Shown here: piece after piece, positions 1 to 5,735 of the stretch
How positions within the stretch are numbered: the first letter of the stretch is position 1
Layout: every line of letters starts with the position of its first letter
Notes under the pieces: model-generated
What the model was told of the DNA's origin: nothing
Database searches by the model: none
What the model saw: only the letters and a program-made list of their open reading frames with translations
Source of the DNA: an uncultured Bacilli bacterium
Lineage (GTDB): Bacteria; Bacillota_I; Bacilli_A; ML615J-28; CAG-313
Assembly: GCA_947627685.1 (NCBI GenBank)
Contig: CANQWZ010000067.1
Location: 1 to 7,112, forward strand
DNA length: 7,112 bases
Reading direction: 5' to 3'
Made by a program: the position numbers and the translations under genes

Positions 1-520
1 GTACAAGAATTAATTCCGCCCCTTTTAGCATTAAGATTCGCGCACTTTCCGGAAATTCGCGATCATAACAAATCATACTACCAACATTTATTTTACCATG
101 AGGCGTATCTAGTTCACAAACATAGAAATCCTCACCTGCTTCTAAGATTCTTTCTAATCCAAAGCAACAAGTATGAACTTTTGCATATACCATTTTTTTA
201 TTGCCACGATAATCAAACAAGCAACAACTATTACGCAATTTATGATTATGATTTTCTAAGAAGGTTATTAAAATAGCAATTTGCATCTTTTTTGCTAAAA
301 GTCTAAAAGTATCAACAAAGGGATCATCTATTTTTTGAGCTACAGCCATTAGTTCATCATAACTTTTATCTAAAACATAGCCATTACTCCACATTTCCGG
401 AAATACTACAATATCACAACCTGCCTCTTTAGCTTTTTTCACATAAGCAATACCTTTTTTTAAGTTTTCTTCTAAACTATTTGTAGGTAGAATTTGTAAC
501 ATTGCTACTTTTAATATCAT
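1..520 (-). CDS. Carbon-nitrogen hydrolase (nitrilase superfamily), C-terminal part missing at the window edge
   Basis: The first 173 residues are readable; the gene continues past the left edge, so it is partial. All three catalytic residues of the nitrilase superfamily are visible: Glu42 in VVFPEMWSNGY, Lys114 in YAKVHTC, and nucleophile Cys151 in GSMICYDREFPESAR. The family hydrolyses amides or nitriles through a thioester enzyme intermediate. The substrate cannot be told from this portion; the single-domain, cytoplasmic style with CYDREFPE resembles omega-amidase or N-carbamoyl-type amidohydrolases. The ATG at 518-520 is preceded by AAAAAGG/GGTG-like purine sequence, a modest ribosome site. 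It follows the HD-RyR-SLOG gene by 32 bp with no terminator or clear promoter between them, so co-transcription is likely (inference). Family call is firm; exact enzyme is open. Confidence 0.9.
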   Translation of the reverse strand, partial: MILKVAMLQILPTNSLEENLKKGIAYVKKAKEAGCDIVVFPEMWSNGYVLDKSYDELMAVAQKIDDPFVDTFRLLAKKMQIAILITFLENHNHKLRNSCCLFDYRGNKKMVYAKVHTCCFGLERILEAGEDFYVCELDTPHGKINVGSMICYDREFPESARILMLKGAELILV

Positions 521-552
521 TTAATACACCATACCTTTTTAAATTAATTTTA

Positions 553-2901
553 TCAACGATAACATTCCACGATTTTAACGTCTTTATTGGCCTTTTTGGC
601 CATAGTAATACAGTGGTAAGTGCCACCTAAATTGACGTGGTTATTATTTTCATCTACAAATGGTAATTTTACACCATCCCATAAAGCAATTAAAACTTGA
701 CACTTTCTAATAATATATTCACTTGCGCATGCATAGATATTTTCAGGATCTTCAATAATTCTACATACAACAGTTTGAGCTAATAAATGACGCATTTTTA
801 ATTCATCTTGACTACTAAAAACTAAGCCTTTGCTTTCAACATCTTTTCTTACATCATTAATAAAATCCTCAAATGGCATTGGTAAATTAGCTTTAAGTGG
901 TAAACCTAGTTCAATAGCACATTCTGCAATTAATTGATCGGCACCATAAGCAAAACAAGTACGGACAACAACATTATATTTTTTAGTATATAATTGTAAT
1001 ATGGCTTTAACTTTATTTTTTAATTTTTCTTTGTCATCTTTGATAAAGCGATGTCCCACGCCCGCAATCTCTAAAGTTGGCTTGCGTCCAAGACGATAAT
1101 TGTATATTTTAATATTGCTATCAAAATTTTTTAAGATCAAAGGCATATTCTTTATTATGCTTTCATCTTTAGAGCGTTCTTTTGCGGGTAATAATTCATA
1201 TGGCACTATCGACTTATGAATCTTTTTTTGATTTCGCTCTTCGATACTTTGATAATCTGTTCCATAACTCCATCCCATTGCCAATTTTTCTTTTACCCAT
1301 CTTACATGTTCTTCTCTAGCTAAAAAGCCAATATTATCAACATATTCACTATCTTCCATATGGTTAAAATCATTAACTTGAGGATAATCTAATTCTTTTT
1401 GACTATAAAAGCAATTAATCAGTTCTAATTTTTTAGCATATGATTTAGCTTGCTCAATGTTAGAAATTTTAAATTCTAAAGGTAAACTAGCAAAATCTTC
1501 ATTAAGTGCTTGTTCATTTAGATTTTGACAGTGCTCAGTATAACTTGCATGAATGGCTTTAGCTAAATCATACAAGCTAACAAAACTATCATCTGATGCA
1601 TAAAGATTAGTCCTACGACATTTAGTCTGTTCATGGGTCTTTATTTTTATAGTAAGAGGACTTACAACATATCCTTCATAAATTTTGATTTTTTTATTTT
1701 TATCTGGTTCTTGTAAATTATATAAGGTTGCATCTTCTACATACTTACTACCTCTTACTTTAATAGAACCAAAAATTTTTTCCAAAAAGGTTTGGTTTTT
1801 AAAAGCTACATAGTTTTTATTCTCAAAAATTTCATCATTTTGGGTTGTTCTTACAACATAAGAATCAAAAATATAATCAACCATAAGATAATCACGTTTA
1901 ATATCTAACATTATATTCCAAGCAAGAGGATCTTGTTTACTAATTTTACCATATGCAAGGCGATCCCAACATTGTAATTCATCACATATAATCAATAAAT
2001 AAGCAAGAGGATGTTCATTTAGACTAAGTGGATGATGGTTTGGAGCATCATATTTATTAAAATTATTGTGTAATAAAATAGCTGTCAAAACATCAAGACT
2101 ATATTTATCAATGACAAAATGATCATAATTAAATAACTGTTTAGCTAAAATAATTGCACTAAAATAACCATGATCCAAAAAACTAGGTTGATTTAAAACC
2201 CTTTCTAAAAGTTTTTTACTAACTTCATTAGCATCATATCCTTCGTTTATTTTTAATCCATATGCTAATAAATCATTATAAGTCTCAACTTTATCAATCT
2301 CAGGAAAGGCAAAGATAATTTTAGCTTTAGCATCTTCATTTATACTTATAAAATTTAAAAAATTACCAAATGATACAAAAGGATTACGAAGATTATCTTT
2401 ATCATCTTTGCCAAAAACATCTTCAACATAGTTTTTAATTTGTTCATAAGCAAGCTGAAAAGGATAACCAACATCGTGAAATAAAGAAGTCATTCCCCAA
2501 AGTTTTAAGAATAAGTAACTAGATGTATTATCATCACTCAATTTATAAAAAGTTAAAAATTGTTCTTTAAAACCCTCATCATTTGCGAAAATAGCAAGAC
2601 CTATAGCAAAAACATATACAGAATGTGAATAGTGATCGCGATGTTTAGAAAGAAGTTCACCTGAATGGTATTCATGATCAGAAAGCATTTCTAAAATATT
2701 TTTGATATTTTCGTAACCATTTCCAAATAATTTAAAAATTTCGCCATAACAAAAATATACCGTAAAAGCATCTTCTTTGCTACCGGTTTCTAAAAACTGT
2801 TTTAGAGCCTTTTCTAAACAAAAAAGATCACTATCTAAAGGGTTATCACCTGTTTTACTAATTTCAAAAAAAGCTTTAGTAAAATTGTATAATGTATCCA
2901 T
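553..2901 (-). CDS. HD-domain / RyR-domain / SLOG-domain fusion protein (782 aa), candidate nucleotide-signalling or defence protein
   Basis: Start chosen at ATG 2899-2901. The open frame extends to a TTG at 2952, but that TTG lies in the -35 box and the extension reads through the -10 box, while AAGGAAG sits 7 bases before ATG 2901. Domains (numbered from this start): residues about 85-315 carry HD-phosphohydrolase features, with His93 (DHYSHSVYVFAIG), the His142-Asp143 pair (SLFHDVGYPFQ), His244 (FLDHGYFSA), His278 (LLHNN) and Asp307 (CDELQCWDR). Residues about 315-465 are unassigned. About 465-590 is RyR-like: an SN..QA....KL segment (480-492), then EEHVRWV...GWSYG (543-547) and KIHKSIVPYELLP. 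About 609-782 is SLOG/DprA-LOG-like: GVGHR (614-618), YGADQLIAE (652-660), ALWDG (739-743), GGTYH (759-763). HD domains hydrolyse phosphate esters, often nucleotides; SLOG domains bind or process nucleotides. No signal peptide or membrane segment is seen, so it is probably cytoplasmic. Its physiological role is not known from sequence. Confidence 0.85.
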   Translation of the reverse strand: MDTLYNFTKAFFEISKTGDNPLDSDLFCLEKALKQFLETGSKEDAFTVYFCYGEIFKLFGNGYENIKNILEMLSDHEYHSGELLSKHRDHYSHSVYVFAIGLAIFANDEGFKEQFLTFYKLSDDNTSSYLFLKLWGMTSLFHDVGYPFQLAYEQIKNYVEDVFGKDDKDNLRNPFVSFGNFLNFISINEDAKAKIIFAFPEIDKVETYNDLLAYGLKINEGYDANEVSKKLLERVLNQPSFLDHGYFSAIILAKQLFNYDHFVIDKYSLDVLTAILLHNNFNKYDAPNHHPLSLNEHPLAYLLIICDELQCWDRLAYGKISKQDPLAWNIMLDIKRDYLMVDYIFDSYVVRTTQNDEIFENKNYVAFKNQTFLEKIFGSIKVRGSKYVEDATLYNLQEPDKNKKIKIYEGYVVSPLTIKIKTHEQTKCRRTNLYASDDSFVSLYDLAKAIHASYTEHCQNLNEQALNEDFASLPLEFKISNIEQAKSYAKKLELINCFYSQKELDYPQVNDFNHMEDSEYVDNIGFLAREEHVRWVKEKLAMGWSYGTDYQSIEERNQKKIHKSIVPYELLPAKERSKDESIIKNMPLILKNFDSNIKIYNYRLGRKPTLEIAGVGHRFIKDDKEKLKNKVKAILQLYTKKYNVVVRTCFAYGADQLIAECAIELGLPLKANLPMPFEDFINDVRKDVESKGLVFSSQDELKMRHLLAQTVVCRIIEDPENIYACASEYIIRKCQVLIALWDGVKLPFVDENNNHVNLGGTYHCITMAKKANKDVKIVECYR

Positions 2902-2908
2902 TATTTCA

Positions 2909-2915
2909 CTTCCTT
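2909..2915 (-). promoter_or_regulatory. Ribosome binding site that fixes the start of the HD-RyR-SLOG gene
   Basis: AAGGAAG on the minus strand lies 7 bases upstream of the ATG at 2901. No comparable site precedes the upstream TTG at 2952, which itself overlaps the promoter. This supports the 782-residue form over a 799-residue one. Confidence 0.75.
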
Positions 2916-2923
2916 TTGACAAG

Positions 2924-2952
2924 ATTATAGCATATTTTTTTATATCTTTCAA
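2924..2952 (-). promoter_or_regulatory. Sigma-A-type promoter of the HD-RyR-SLOG gene
   Basis: On the minus strand TTGAAA (2947-2952) is separated by 17 bases from a perfect TATAAT (2924-2929). The expected transcription start near 2917 gives a leader of about 16 bases containing the AAGGAAG site. It lies just downstream of the terminator of the preceding operon, so this gene is a separately controlled unit. No operator-like palindrome is seen between or beside the boxes. Confidence 0.8.
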
Positions 2953-2960
2953 CCAATATA

Positions 2961-2992
2961 AAAAAGCAAGATTATTAAAAATCTTACTTTTT
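2961..2992 (-). terminator. Intrinsic terminator of the marR-to-ABM operon
   Basis: Reading the minus strand, a 13-base arm (2980-2992) pairs with 2961-2973 across a 6-base loop, with one U-G wobble. The outer stem runs A5 against T5, so the T-rich 3' arm doubles as the U-tract. The stop codon of the ABM gene (2984-2986) lies inside the 5' arm. The sequence is A/T-rich apart from a few G-C pairs, so efficiency is uncertain. Its position between the operon end and the next gene's -35 box supports the call. Confidence 0.7.
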
Positions 2993-3286
2993 AGTTTTTA
3001 CATCAGTAAATTTTTCTACTTTCATACTAAGATGATATTTCTTTCTTAATATGGCAATTTCTTTCATCATATCCGATTTATGATGCCTATCTAAGGCTTC
3101 TTGATCAGTCCATTTATCTATTAATAAAATAGTTTGATCATCATCAACGGGTAAGAAATATTGATATCCTTCATTACCTTCTTCATTTCTAATTTGTTCG
3201 ACAATTTTATTTGTTATCATTTCTTCAACAAATTTTTTAGCATTATCATTTTCACCTGTATAATAAATATTAACAATTATACTCAT
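2984..3286 (-). CDS. Antibiotic biosynthesis monooxygenase (ABM) domain protein, YgiN-like
   Basis: A 100-residue single ABM domain of ferredoxin-like fold, the usual size for the family. Recognisable stretches are the opening strand with VNIYYTGENDNAKKFVEEM, GNEGYQYFLPVDD, TILLIDKWTDQEALDRHH (His68-His69) and MKEIAILRKKYHLSMKVEKF. Small ABM proteins oxidise aromatic or quinol substrates without a bound cofactor, or act as dimers with less clear roles; the substrate here is unknown. It is the last gene of the operon. The ATG lies 4 bases after the nitroreductase stop, and its AGGT ribosome site is made of the last codons of that gene (ATATAGGTAA), which suggests translational coupling. Its stop codon is in the operon terminator. 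No signal peptide; cytoplasmic. Confidence 0.85.
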   Translation of the reverse strand: MSIIVNIYYTGENDNAKKFVEEMITNKIVEQIRNEEGNEGYQYFLPVDDDQTILLIDKWTDQEALDRHHKSDMMKEIAILRKKYHLSMKVEKFTDVKTKK

Positions 3287-3290
3287 TTTT

Positions 3291-3797
3291 TTACCTATAT
3301 GTTACGATTTCCTTTAAATCTTTTCTTTTATAATGCATTGGAGATGGTTGATAATCATCTTCTTTATAACCTAGTAAAATTAAACAAACTGGTTCAACTT
3401 CTTCAGGAATATTTAATTCTTGTTTTAATATCTTTTTATCAAACATTTCAATCCAAATATTATCAACGCCAAGATTTGTTGCCTCTAACATCATGTGTGT
3501 AGCAACAATGCAAGCATCCATTTCAAAAGTAGAATAATGATCTTTTGACCAAGCTATATTTTTATTGCTTGCGATGACCAAACAAACAGGCGCATGATAT
3601 CTACATGGCGTAGCTTTATCGATTTTTGCTAATCCTTCTTGTGAATTTACGACATAAATTTTTTGGGGTTGATTATTTTTAGCTGTTGGTGCAAAATTAC
3701 CTGCTTCTAAAATCTTAGTAATTAAGGCCTGATTTACAGCTTGTTCTTTAAATTTTCTTACCGAATATCTTTTTCTAATTACTTCTTCAAAATCCAT
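3291..3797 (-). CDS. Nitroreductase family protein (FMN-dependent oxidoreductase)
   Basis: 168 residues, a compact member of the nitroreductase/FMN reductase family. Visible family features: the N-terminal FMN-phosphate motif RKRYSVRKF (about 8-16), EAGNFAPTAKNNQPQ (31-45), a central helix MDACIVATHMMLEATNLG (93-110), and near the end LLGYKEDD (141-148). Such enzymes form FMN-binding dimers and use NAD(P)H to reduce nitroaromatics, quinones or related electrophiles; the natural substrate here cannot be read from sequence. The ATG has a strong AAGGAAGGG site about 6 bases upstream. It lies 13 bp after the flavodoxin-like gene and 4 bp before the ABM gene in the MarR operon. Cytoplasmic. The family assignment is solid; detoxification of electrophiles is inferred from context. 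Confidence 0.92.
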   Translation of the reverse strand: MDFEEVIRKRYSVRKFKEQAVNQALITKILEAGNFAPTAKNNQPQKIYVVNSQEGLAKIDKATPCRYHAPVCLVIASNKNIAWSKDHYSTFEMDACIVATHMMLEATNLGVDNIWIEMFDKKILKQELNIPEEVEPVCLILLGYKEDDYQPSPMHYKRKDLKEIVTYR

Positions 3798-3810
3798 TTT
3801 ATCCCTTCCT

Positions 3811-4392
3811 TTATGCTAATTTTAAACCATCTACAAATTTTTTTATATCTTGATCACTTGCATTACTAGCAAATCTTTGACCATCTAGGACGCTTGCGTT
3901 AGGCACTAAATGTCTAATTTCACTAACACTAGTTGAAATACCGCTACTGCCGGATGTACAAAAAGGAATTATCGTACAACTATCCCATTTATATGTTTCT
4001 AAAAAGGTATAAATAATTTTAGGTAGCTTACCATACCAAATTGGATATCCTAAAAAAATAGTATTAACATTTTCTAAATTTATAGCCTTTTTAATTTCGG
4101 GCCTTGAAGTAGCATCATTACTTTCCATATTAGTTCTAGATGAGGCCTTATTATAATTAAGATCATCACTACTATATGGGGTTAATGGTACAATTTCTTC
4201 TTTTTTACAATGTAAATAATTGGCAATTTTTTGCGCAATTAGGGTCGTCGTATTTGTACAACTAAAATAAACAACCATAATTTTGCTTTCAACATTATCA
4301 CTTGGCTTTTGATAATCTTGATTATTAGTATTTGTACAACCAAAAAGTAAAATTAACATTATAGCTATTAAGATTAAATTTTTTGCCTTCAT
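3811..4392 (-). CDS. Flavodoxin-like lipoprotein
   Basis: 193 residues. The N terminus is a lipoprotein signal peptide: MKAKN, a hydrophobic core, and lipobox LLFGC with Cys19 as the lipidation site, followed by a polar linker to about residue 37. From 38 it is a flavodoxin fold: strand KIMVVYFS, phosphate-binding loop SCTNTTT (44-50), FLGYPIWYGKLP (113-124) and PFCTSGSSGIS (143-153) for the isoalloxazine side. The usual T-G-N-T loop has Asn where Gly is typical (CTNTT), so FMN binding should be checked rather than assumed. Membrane-anchored flavodoxins are proposed to carry electrons outside the cytoplasmic membrane. It lies 17 bp after the cupin gene and 13 bp before the nitroreductase. The ribosome site is weak (AGG about 10 bases before ATG), so it may depend on coupling to the upstream gene. 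Confidence 0.88.
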   Translation of the reverse strand: MKAKNLILIAIMLILLFGCTNTNNQDYQKPSDNVESKIMVVYFSCTNTTTLIAQKIANYLHCKKEEIVPLTPYSSDDLNYNKASSRTNMESNDATSRPEIKKAINLENVNTIFLGYPIWYGKLPKIIYTFLETYKWDSCTIIPFCTSGSSGISTSVSEIRHLVPNASVLDGQRFASNASDQDIKKFVDGLKLA

Positions 4393-4409
4393 ATTTTATA
4401 AACCTAATA

Positions 4410-4799
4410 TTATTTTATTTTATTATATTCCTCATCAGTTACCGCCTCTAACCATTCGTTAGAGTTATCCTTACCGGGAACTTCAATAGCAAGATGTGAA
4501 AACCAACTATCATGTGCGGCACCATGCCAATGTTTAACGCCTGCTGGTATATTAATAACATCACCAGGCAACATTGTGATAACATCTTTACCTTCTTCTT
4601 GATAATATCCTTTACCACCTACACAAATAAGAATTTGTCCACCACCTTCTTTAGCATGATGAATGTGCCAATTATTTCGGCATTTAGGCTCAAAAGTCAC
4701 ATTAAAAATACCAACTTGCTCCTTAGATAAAGGTGCAAGGTAACTTTGACCAATAAAATACTTTTTAAAAGCTTCATTTTTTTCACCAATCGGAAACAT
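4410..4799 (-). CDS. Cupin-domain protein, probably the C-terminal half of a CMD-cupin fusion
   Basis: 129 residues forming one small cupin barrel. Cupin motif 1 is NNWHIHHAKEGGGQILICVGGKGYY, with likely metal ligands His45, His47 and Gln55. Motif 2 is LPGDVINIPAGVKHWHG, with His90. DSWFSHLAIEVPG follows, as in cupins often fused to or placed beside CMD-family domains. The opening MFPIGEKNEAFKKYFIGQSYLAP matches, from memory of the family, the segment that follows the CMD domain in fused proteins. The ATG at 4797-4799 has no Shine-Dalgarno site (upstream reads GAAAAAATACTATT), and the frame overlaps the CMD frame by 103 bases. It may be made by -1 slippage at the A6 run 4807-4812 or by reinitiation, or the split may be a sequencing artefact. 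Enzymatic role unknown; metal binding is inferred. Confidence 0.85.
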   Translation of the reverse strand: MFPIGEKNEAFKKYFIGQSYLAPLSKEQVGIFNVTFEPKCRNNWHIHHAKEGGGQILICVGGKGYYQEEGKDVITMLPGDVINIPAGVKHWHGAAHDSWFSHLAIEVPGKDNSNEWLEAVTDEEYNKIK

Positions 4800-5143
4800 A
4801 ATAGTATTTTTTCAACTATTTTTTCATTATATACATCTTTTGCTAAACGAAAAACCGCCCATGCTTTTGGCCAACCAACATAAAAAGCACAATGCGTAAT
4901 AATAGCTGCCATTTCTTTTTGTGTAACACCATTATTTTTAGCATTCTCAAGGTGATAAATTAACGAACTATCAGTTATACCAGATGACATAAGGGCAACA
5001 ACCGTAATAAGACATCTAGTTTTTAAATCAATATCTTGATTATTCCATGCCTCACCAAATAATACATCGTCATTGAAATGTGCAAAATCAGCTGCGAAAT
5101 CGCCTAATTGTTTTCTACCTGCGTCTTGTGTAATTTTTTTCAT
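4697..5143 (-). CDS. Carboxymuconolactone decarboxylase (CMD) family protein, apparently frameshifted at its C terminus
   Basis: Residues 1-112 are a clear CMD/AhpD-like helical domain: FGEAWNNQDIDLKTRCLITVVALMSSGI (29-56), then HLENAKNNGVTQKEMAAIITHCAFYVGWPKAWAVFRLAKDVY (64-105). There is no CxxC redox pair, so it is not an AhpD-type disulfide reductase; it is closer to the PcaC-like group. After KIVEK (108-112) the remaining 36 residues are the out-of-frame reading of the cupin gene, and their composition is unlike the family. The natural product is therefore probably a CMD domain continuing into the cupin frame. The start at 5141-5143 has a perfect AGGAGG 7 bases upstream, 14 bp after the marR stop. 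It is the second gene of the operon. The biochemical activity is unknown. Confidence 0.82.
   Translation of the reverse strand: MKKITQDAGRKQLGDFAADFAHFNDDVLFGEAWNNQDIDLKTRCLITVVALMSSGITDSSLIYHLENAKNNGVTQKEMAAIITHCAFYVGWPKAWAVFRLAKDVYNEKIVEKILLCFRLVKKMKLLKSILLVKVTLHLYLRSKLVFLM
4807..4812 (-). other. A6 run at the CMD/cupin frame junction (slippage or indel site)
   Basis: On the minus strand the CMD frame reads GTT GAA AAA ATA, while the cupin frame reads TGA AAA AAT ACT ATT ATG. Reading one A twice (-1 shift) or one extra A joins CMD residues VEK to NTIMFPIGEKN without a stop. The upstream TGA in the cupin frame, and the fact that an extra A in the neighbouring A6 run would create a stop, place the junction at this run or just after it. 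Confidence 0.6.
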
Positions 5144-5157
5144 TTTTTATCCTCCTA

Positions 5158-5592
5158 TTATTTATTTTTTTTAGCAATGATTTGCATCATCTTAACTAAT
5201 TCTTGAAGCCGCTTAATTGTTAAAACGGGTTCTTTAATCGTTTGATATACTTCTTTTTCCTTATTATATAAGTCTTTTAACAATTCATCCGCATATTCTT
5301 TTCCCATACTGGTTAACACAATATTTAATTCTCTACGCTTACCCTTTATTTGATGTAATAATAAGTAGCCATTAGTCTGTAAATCTTTAATTATCGTATT
5401 AGCAGTACTTCTTGGTATGGCCCAATCTTCACATATTTGTCTTTGACTATGTTCTTTTCCATCATTTAAGGCATATAATATCCATAATAAATTAGGTGAA
5501 CTAATCTTAAAATTATGACTATAACTATCATATATTCCATCTATTTGATATATTAATTTACCTAATTCATAAAAAAAGTTTCTTTCATCCAT
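5158..5592 (-). CDS. MarR-family transcriptional regulator
   Basis: 144 residues, the normal MarR length. An N-terminal dimerisation helix is followed by a winged helix: LLWILYALNDGKEHSQRQIC (35-54), recognition helix about PRSTANTIIKDLQTNGY (60-76), and wing HQIKGKRRELNIVLT (80-94). A long C-terminal helix closes the dimer. These proteins bind palindromic operators as dimers and release on ligand binding or thiol oxidation. The only cysteine is Cys54, in the helix-turn-helix, so thiol sensing is possible but unproven. The ATG has GGAGG 4 bases upstream. It is the first gene of the redox operon, and a palindrome lies between the boxes of its own promoter, implying autorepression together with the downstream genes. 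The inducer cannot be read from sequence; quinone-like or electrophilic compounds are suggested by the neighbours. Confidence 0.93.
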   Translation of the reverse strand: MDERNFFYELGKLIYQIDGIYDSYSHNFKISSPNLLWILYALNDGKEHSQRQICEDWAIPRSTANTIIKDLQTNGYLLLHQIKGKRRELNIVLTSMGKEYADELLKDLYNKEKEVYQTIKEPVLTIKRLQELVKMMQIIAKKNK

Positions 5593-5623
5593 AAAACCTC
5601 CAAAAATTCAATTTCGTATTTTA

Positions 5624-5652
5624 ATTATAATTCTAAATAGAATTTTTGTCAA
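5624..5652 (-). promoter_or_regulatory. Consensus sigma-A promoter of the marR operon
   Basis: On the minus strand a perfect TTGACA (5647-5652) and a perfect TATAAT (5624-5629) are separated by exactly 17 bases. The expected start near 5617 gives a leader of about 25 bases ending in the GGAGG site. A promoter this strong normally needs a repressor, consistent with the operator in its spacer. Confidence 0.92.
5629..5644. promoter_or_regulatory. Probable MarR operator (16-bp palindrome)
   Basis: AATTCTA-AA-TAGAATT (plus strand) is a perfect inverted repeat with 7-base arms and a 2-base centre. It fills the spacer between the -35 and -10 boxes, so a bound dimer would block RNA polymerase. Length and symmetry are typical of MarR sites. 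The assignment to the adjacent regulator is by position; no second copy was seen in the window. Confidence 0.75.
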
Positions 5653-5682
5653 TAAAAAAGTTTTACAAAATAATATAAAAGC

Positions 5683-5714
5683 ATGACAAATATAAAAAAA
5701 TATGTTATTATAAT
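5683..5714 (+). promoter_or_regulatory. Promoter of the DUF218/YdcF-like gene
   Basis: ATGACA (5683-5688) is followed after 17 bases by TATTAT (5706-5711). An overlapping TATAAT at 5709-5714 would need a 20-base spacer. It faces away from the marR promoter, with the two -35 boxes 30 bases apart, and shows no copy of the marR palindrome. Confidence 0.6.
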
Positions 5715-5735
5715 AAAAAAAGGGAGGTTTTTAAT

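Noticed and set aside
2916..2944. TTGACA on the plus strand as a promoter
   Set aside because: No acceptable -10 box at 17 bases (TTTATA) and no plus-strand gene downstream.
553..2952. Mycoplasma-type code (TGA as Trp)
   Set aside because: Tryptophan is encoded by TGG throughout, and genes such as the fusion protein end in TGA at the expected C terminus.
2777..3049. 90-residue open frame on the plus strand
   Set aside because: It lies opposite the start of the HD-RyR-SLOG gene, its promoter and the operon terminator, has low-complexity Phe/Ile/Lys content and no family resemblance.
3161..3502. 113-residue open frame on the plus strand
   Set aside because: It is antisense to the ABM and nitroreductase genes, both strongly supported, and its Phe/Ile-rich product is typical of reverse-strand reading of A/T-rich genes.
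4512..4730. 72-residue open frame on the plus strand
   Set aside because: Antisense to the well-supported cupin gene, without ribosome site or recognisable product.
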